This document shows positions 61,978 through 64,000 of a stretch of 64,000 bases of DNA, piece by piece. Made by a program: the position numbers and the translations under genes. The stretch covers positions 1,287,081-1,351,080 of the forward strand of contig JAQJVL010000173.1 in NCBI GenBank assembly GCA_035578905.1, written 5' to 3'. Source of the stretch: Stictocephala bisonia (lineage: Eukaryota > Arthropoda > Insecta > Hemiptera > Membracidae). The notes under the pieces were generated by a model, which was given only the letters and a program-made list of their open reading frames with translations, did no database searches and was not told the origin of the DNA. The stretch's first letter is position 1; every line of letters starts with the position of its first letter.

Positions 61978-62549
61978 AATTACAGCTCCAATCAATTATT
62001 GACTAGACATTATTATTTATAAAGTGTTGACAGCTTAACAAGTTAAGTGGCTGAAACTTTCCTGCCCCCCAGGCAGCTTAGCCAAGTTACCTCATCGATG
62101 ATTATTCCAACATATTAATTATCTATTAGCATTTTATTTTCCGTGGTCTAGCAGTTTTCTGTTTGCTAGATACGTTTTCAAATTATTTGTGAAGCATTTT
62201 TTTGCTAAGCAACTTATCCCTTATTTAAAAAAATAAATTTTGACTATTGAGGTGTCAAAAAATTTTGCCCCTATTCGTAGTAGTTTAATAAGGTTTTTAT
62301 TTTTCAAATTTTTATCCTGAAGGGCACGGGAAGCTCTAAATATACGTTTTTCGACCATAATAATAACACGGAGATAGATTTTAATAATTCAAAAAGGAAC
62401 AGCTGTTCGAATGTAAATAATGATGTTTATGATTTACAGCTGTTGGAATGTAAATATGTTTATATTATTGAGAAGGTTATAGATCTTGATCTGTCTTAAA
62501 TTATTAGAAAGAGAGTAAGTTTAATTGATTCAGTGGAAGTTTTGTTAGA

Positions 62550-62829
62550 TCTATAAGTATATAAAAAAGTGAATGAATGTATGTGTTCTTTCTGTGCGTA
62601 CTTTATACATTACAATTTCATTTATCCGATAGTCATGAGACTTTGGGAAGTTGTTTTTCCCCCAAGAGAAGTTTTTTAAGAATGGGTCTATTCGCATCCG
62701 GCTTTAGTGCTAAGTTTAAAACCACTAATATTTGTAGTCAACAATCACATGCCGAGGTCGAAGGCCAAAGAGTCACGGGCGCAGCGAGTGGCGGGTTTGT
62801 TACGCGAAGCTTGAGGGGGTGTCCTCTAG
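62550..62829 (+). mobile_element. short Helitron-like element
   Basis: Begins TCTATAAGTATATAAAAAAG after A and ends GTGTCCTCTAG before T, with GGGCGCAGCGAGTGGCGGGT near the 3' end. The terminal hairpin is weak, so confidence is moderate. Confidence 0.5.
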
Positions 62830-63949
62830 TATAACTTATTTGAATTATTCAAAACATTTTGAATTGATGTAGCTTGAATTAGGAGATTTTAACATAATCG
62901 TTCTCAGGGTTACTCTGAGTGAGATAAAACTTAAAGATAATTTAGGTAGGTCTAAAAATTTGATGTTTAGGTTAGACATCTAAATACTGTATATAGGCTA
63001 CCTTATAATAAAAAATTCCAGAGCTACTGAACAGATTTTGATGAAATTTGGAGGAATATTGGCTTTTGCATCGTAGAGGGCCTCTAAAAAAAGATTTGTC
63101 TAAATTCCATTCCTTAACATTGGCATTAATTTAATTTAAATAATTTAATCAAACAGCCGATACAAGAGACATAAACATGACAACACTTGGCTAATTTTGC
63201 TTTAGTTGTAAAATATTTTAAGAAATTTCCACTAACTTTGACATGATTACACTACATTGCATCCCCTAAAGTAGACTTATTGGGGGTGTTAGATTTTGTC
63301 ATGTAGGAGAAAGTGATATGGAGGGAAGAGTAAGCAAGCGTAGAGAACCACCTCGAAGGAAAGCAAGGGCTGTCGGCTTGTATTAGGTATTTATAGCTTG
63401 TAAACATAACAATACAATGTGTTAAAATATCTCAAAATACTTTAATTGTATAATATATTACAAAATTCAATTTGCTTAATTAAGGTCTTAAAATGTTATA
63501 GCAAATCAAAAGGCTTTATTTGTCAAAAAACGTCCACAAATAATTTTAAGGTAATAAACGACGCTTTCCTGCCAATAATAATTACAGCCGAATTTAGTGG
63601 CCCTCTAAACAGTTGATATAAGTGCTCTAATTATTTGCGTGTTTATCCATTATATGAAATAGATAACTGATAGACAGAAAAATTCCCACCGGCACGACTC
63701 TTTGTGTCTCTGGACGTCGATTCCGTGAACTTTTTTACTGTACCTCGTATATCAATGGTTTTTACAAAAATTAATTCACTAGATTTGTCATTTCAGTTGA
63801 CAAAATTATGGGCCTACTATGAAGTAAATTTTGTGAGATTAGTACATTTATTTAATTTACAACTAAAATATTTAAAGGACTTCCATTTGAACGGTTTTAA
63901 CATATTATTTATTCTTATCAGCACATCGTGTGTGATTAAGTAGTGCGGC

Positions 63950-63952
<3 letters not shown>

Positions 63953-64000
<48 letters not shown>
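63953..64000 (+). repeat. (GT)n microsatellite at the window edge
   Basis: Pure GT run continuing to the last base of the window. Confidence 0.97.

Larger units (their letters stand above)
44635..64000 (+). other. probable first intron of the RBM24-like gene (open-ended)
   Basis: Starts with the donor GTAAGTAC. No matching RRM exon or terminal exon is visible to the end of the window. The stretch is filled with tandem arrays and transposon relics listed separately. Between them (44640-47114, 47360-48557, 56321-57616, 58013-59394, 60181-61354, 62830-63952) I see only AT-rich non-coding DNA. Unrelated nested genes cannot be excluded. Confidence 0.6.

Overview
This is an AT-rich, repeat-dense animal nuclear sequence, most likely from an insect. 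The grounds are GT-AG introns, short runs of the arthropod telomere word TTAGG/CCTAA, insect-style Helitron, hAT, PIF/Harbinger, pogo-like and LINE debris, and an RRM protein of the RBM24/RBM38 type. A hemipteran is a guess from the general repeat flavour, not something proven by the sequence. There is no operon structure. Real coding sequence is about 2 kb of 64 kb.

Layout: (1) 1-4619 is AT-rich non-coding DNA with a CpG-rich island near 3.1-3.26 kb that could be a minus-strand promoter. (2) 4620-6847 holds two related plus-strand coding exons, each with its own acceptor, stop and poly(A) signal. They share splice phase and a similar C-terminal tail, so they look like duplicated alternative last exons or tandem paralogues. 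The second carries 21 copies of an 11-residue repeat. (3) 7.5-44 kb is a repeat landscape: arrays with 26-, 40- and 52-bp units, Helitron-like elements, foldback elements, a nested transposon cluster, a 5'-truncated LINE, a PIF/Harbinger fossil and a dispersed family here called A. (4) 42993-43257 is the last coding exon of a small unrecognised acidic protein, oddly flanked by 29-bp inverted repeats. (5) 44374-44634 is the first coding exon of an RBM24/38-like RNA-binding protein with a clean donor. The remaining ~19.4 kb shows no further exon of it and is probably its first intron, filled with arrays (22, 36, 41, 52, 84 and 97 bp units), two hAT elements and a Helitron-like element.

The coding pieces do not form a pathway. 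The more unusual observations are the duplicated terminal exons; two tiny perfect palindromes with the same ends and 7-8 bp flanking direct repeats; inverted repeats with CCTAA runs at or near their centre; a 36-bp minisatellite found at two loci with similar flanking modules; and a tandem array that copied a transposon terminus together with host flank. All calls come from reading the sequence; no alignment or database search was run, and copy numbers of long arrays are estimates from length and period.
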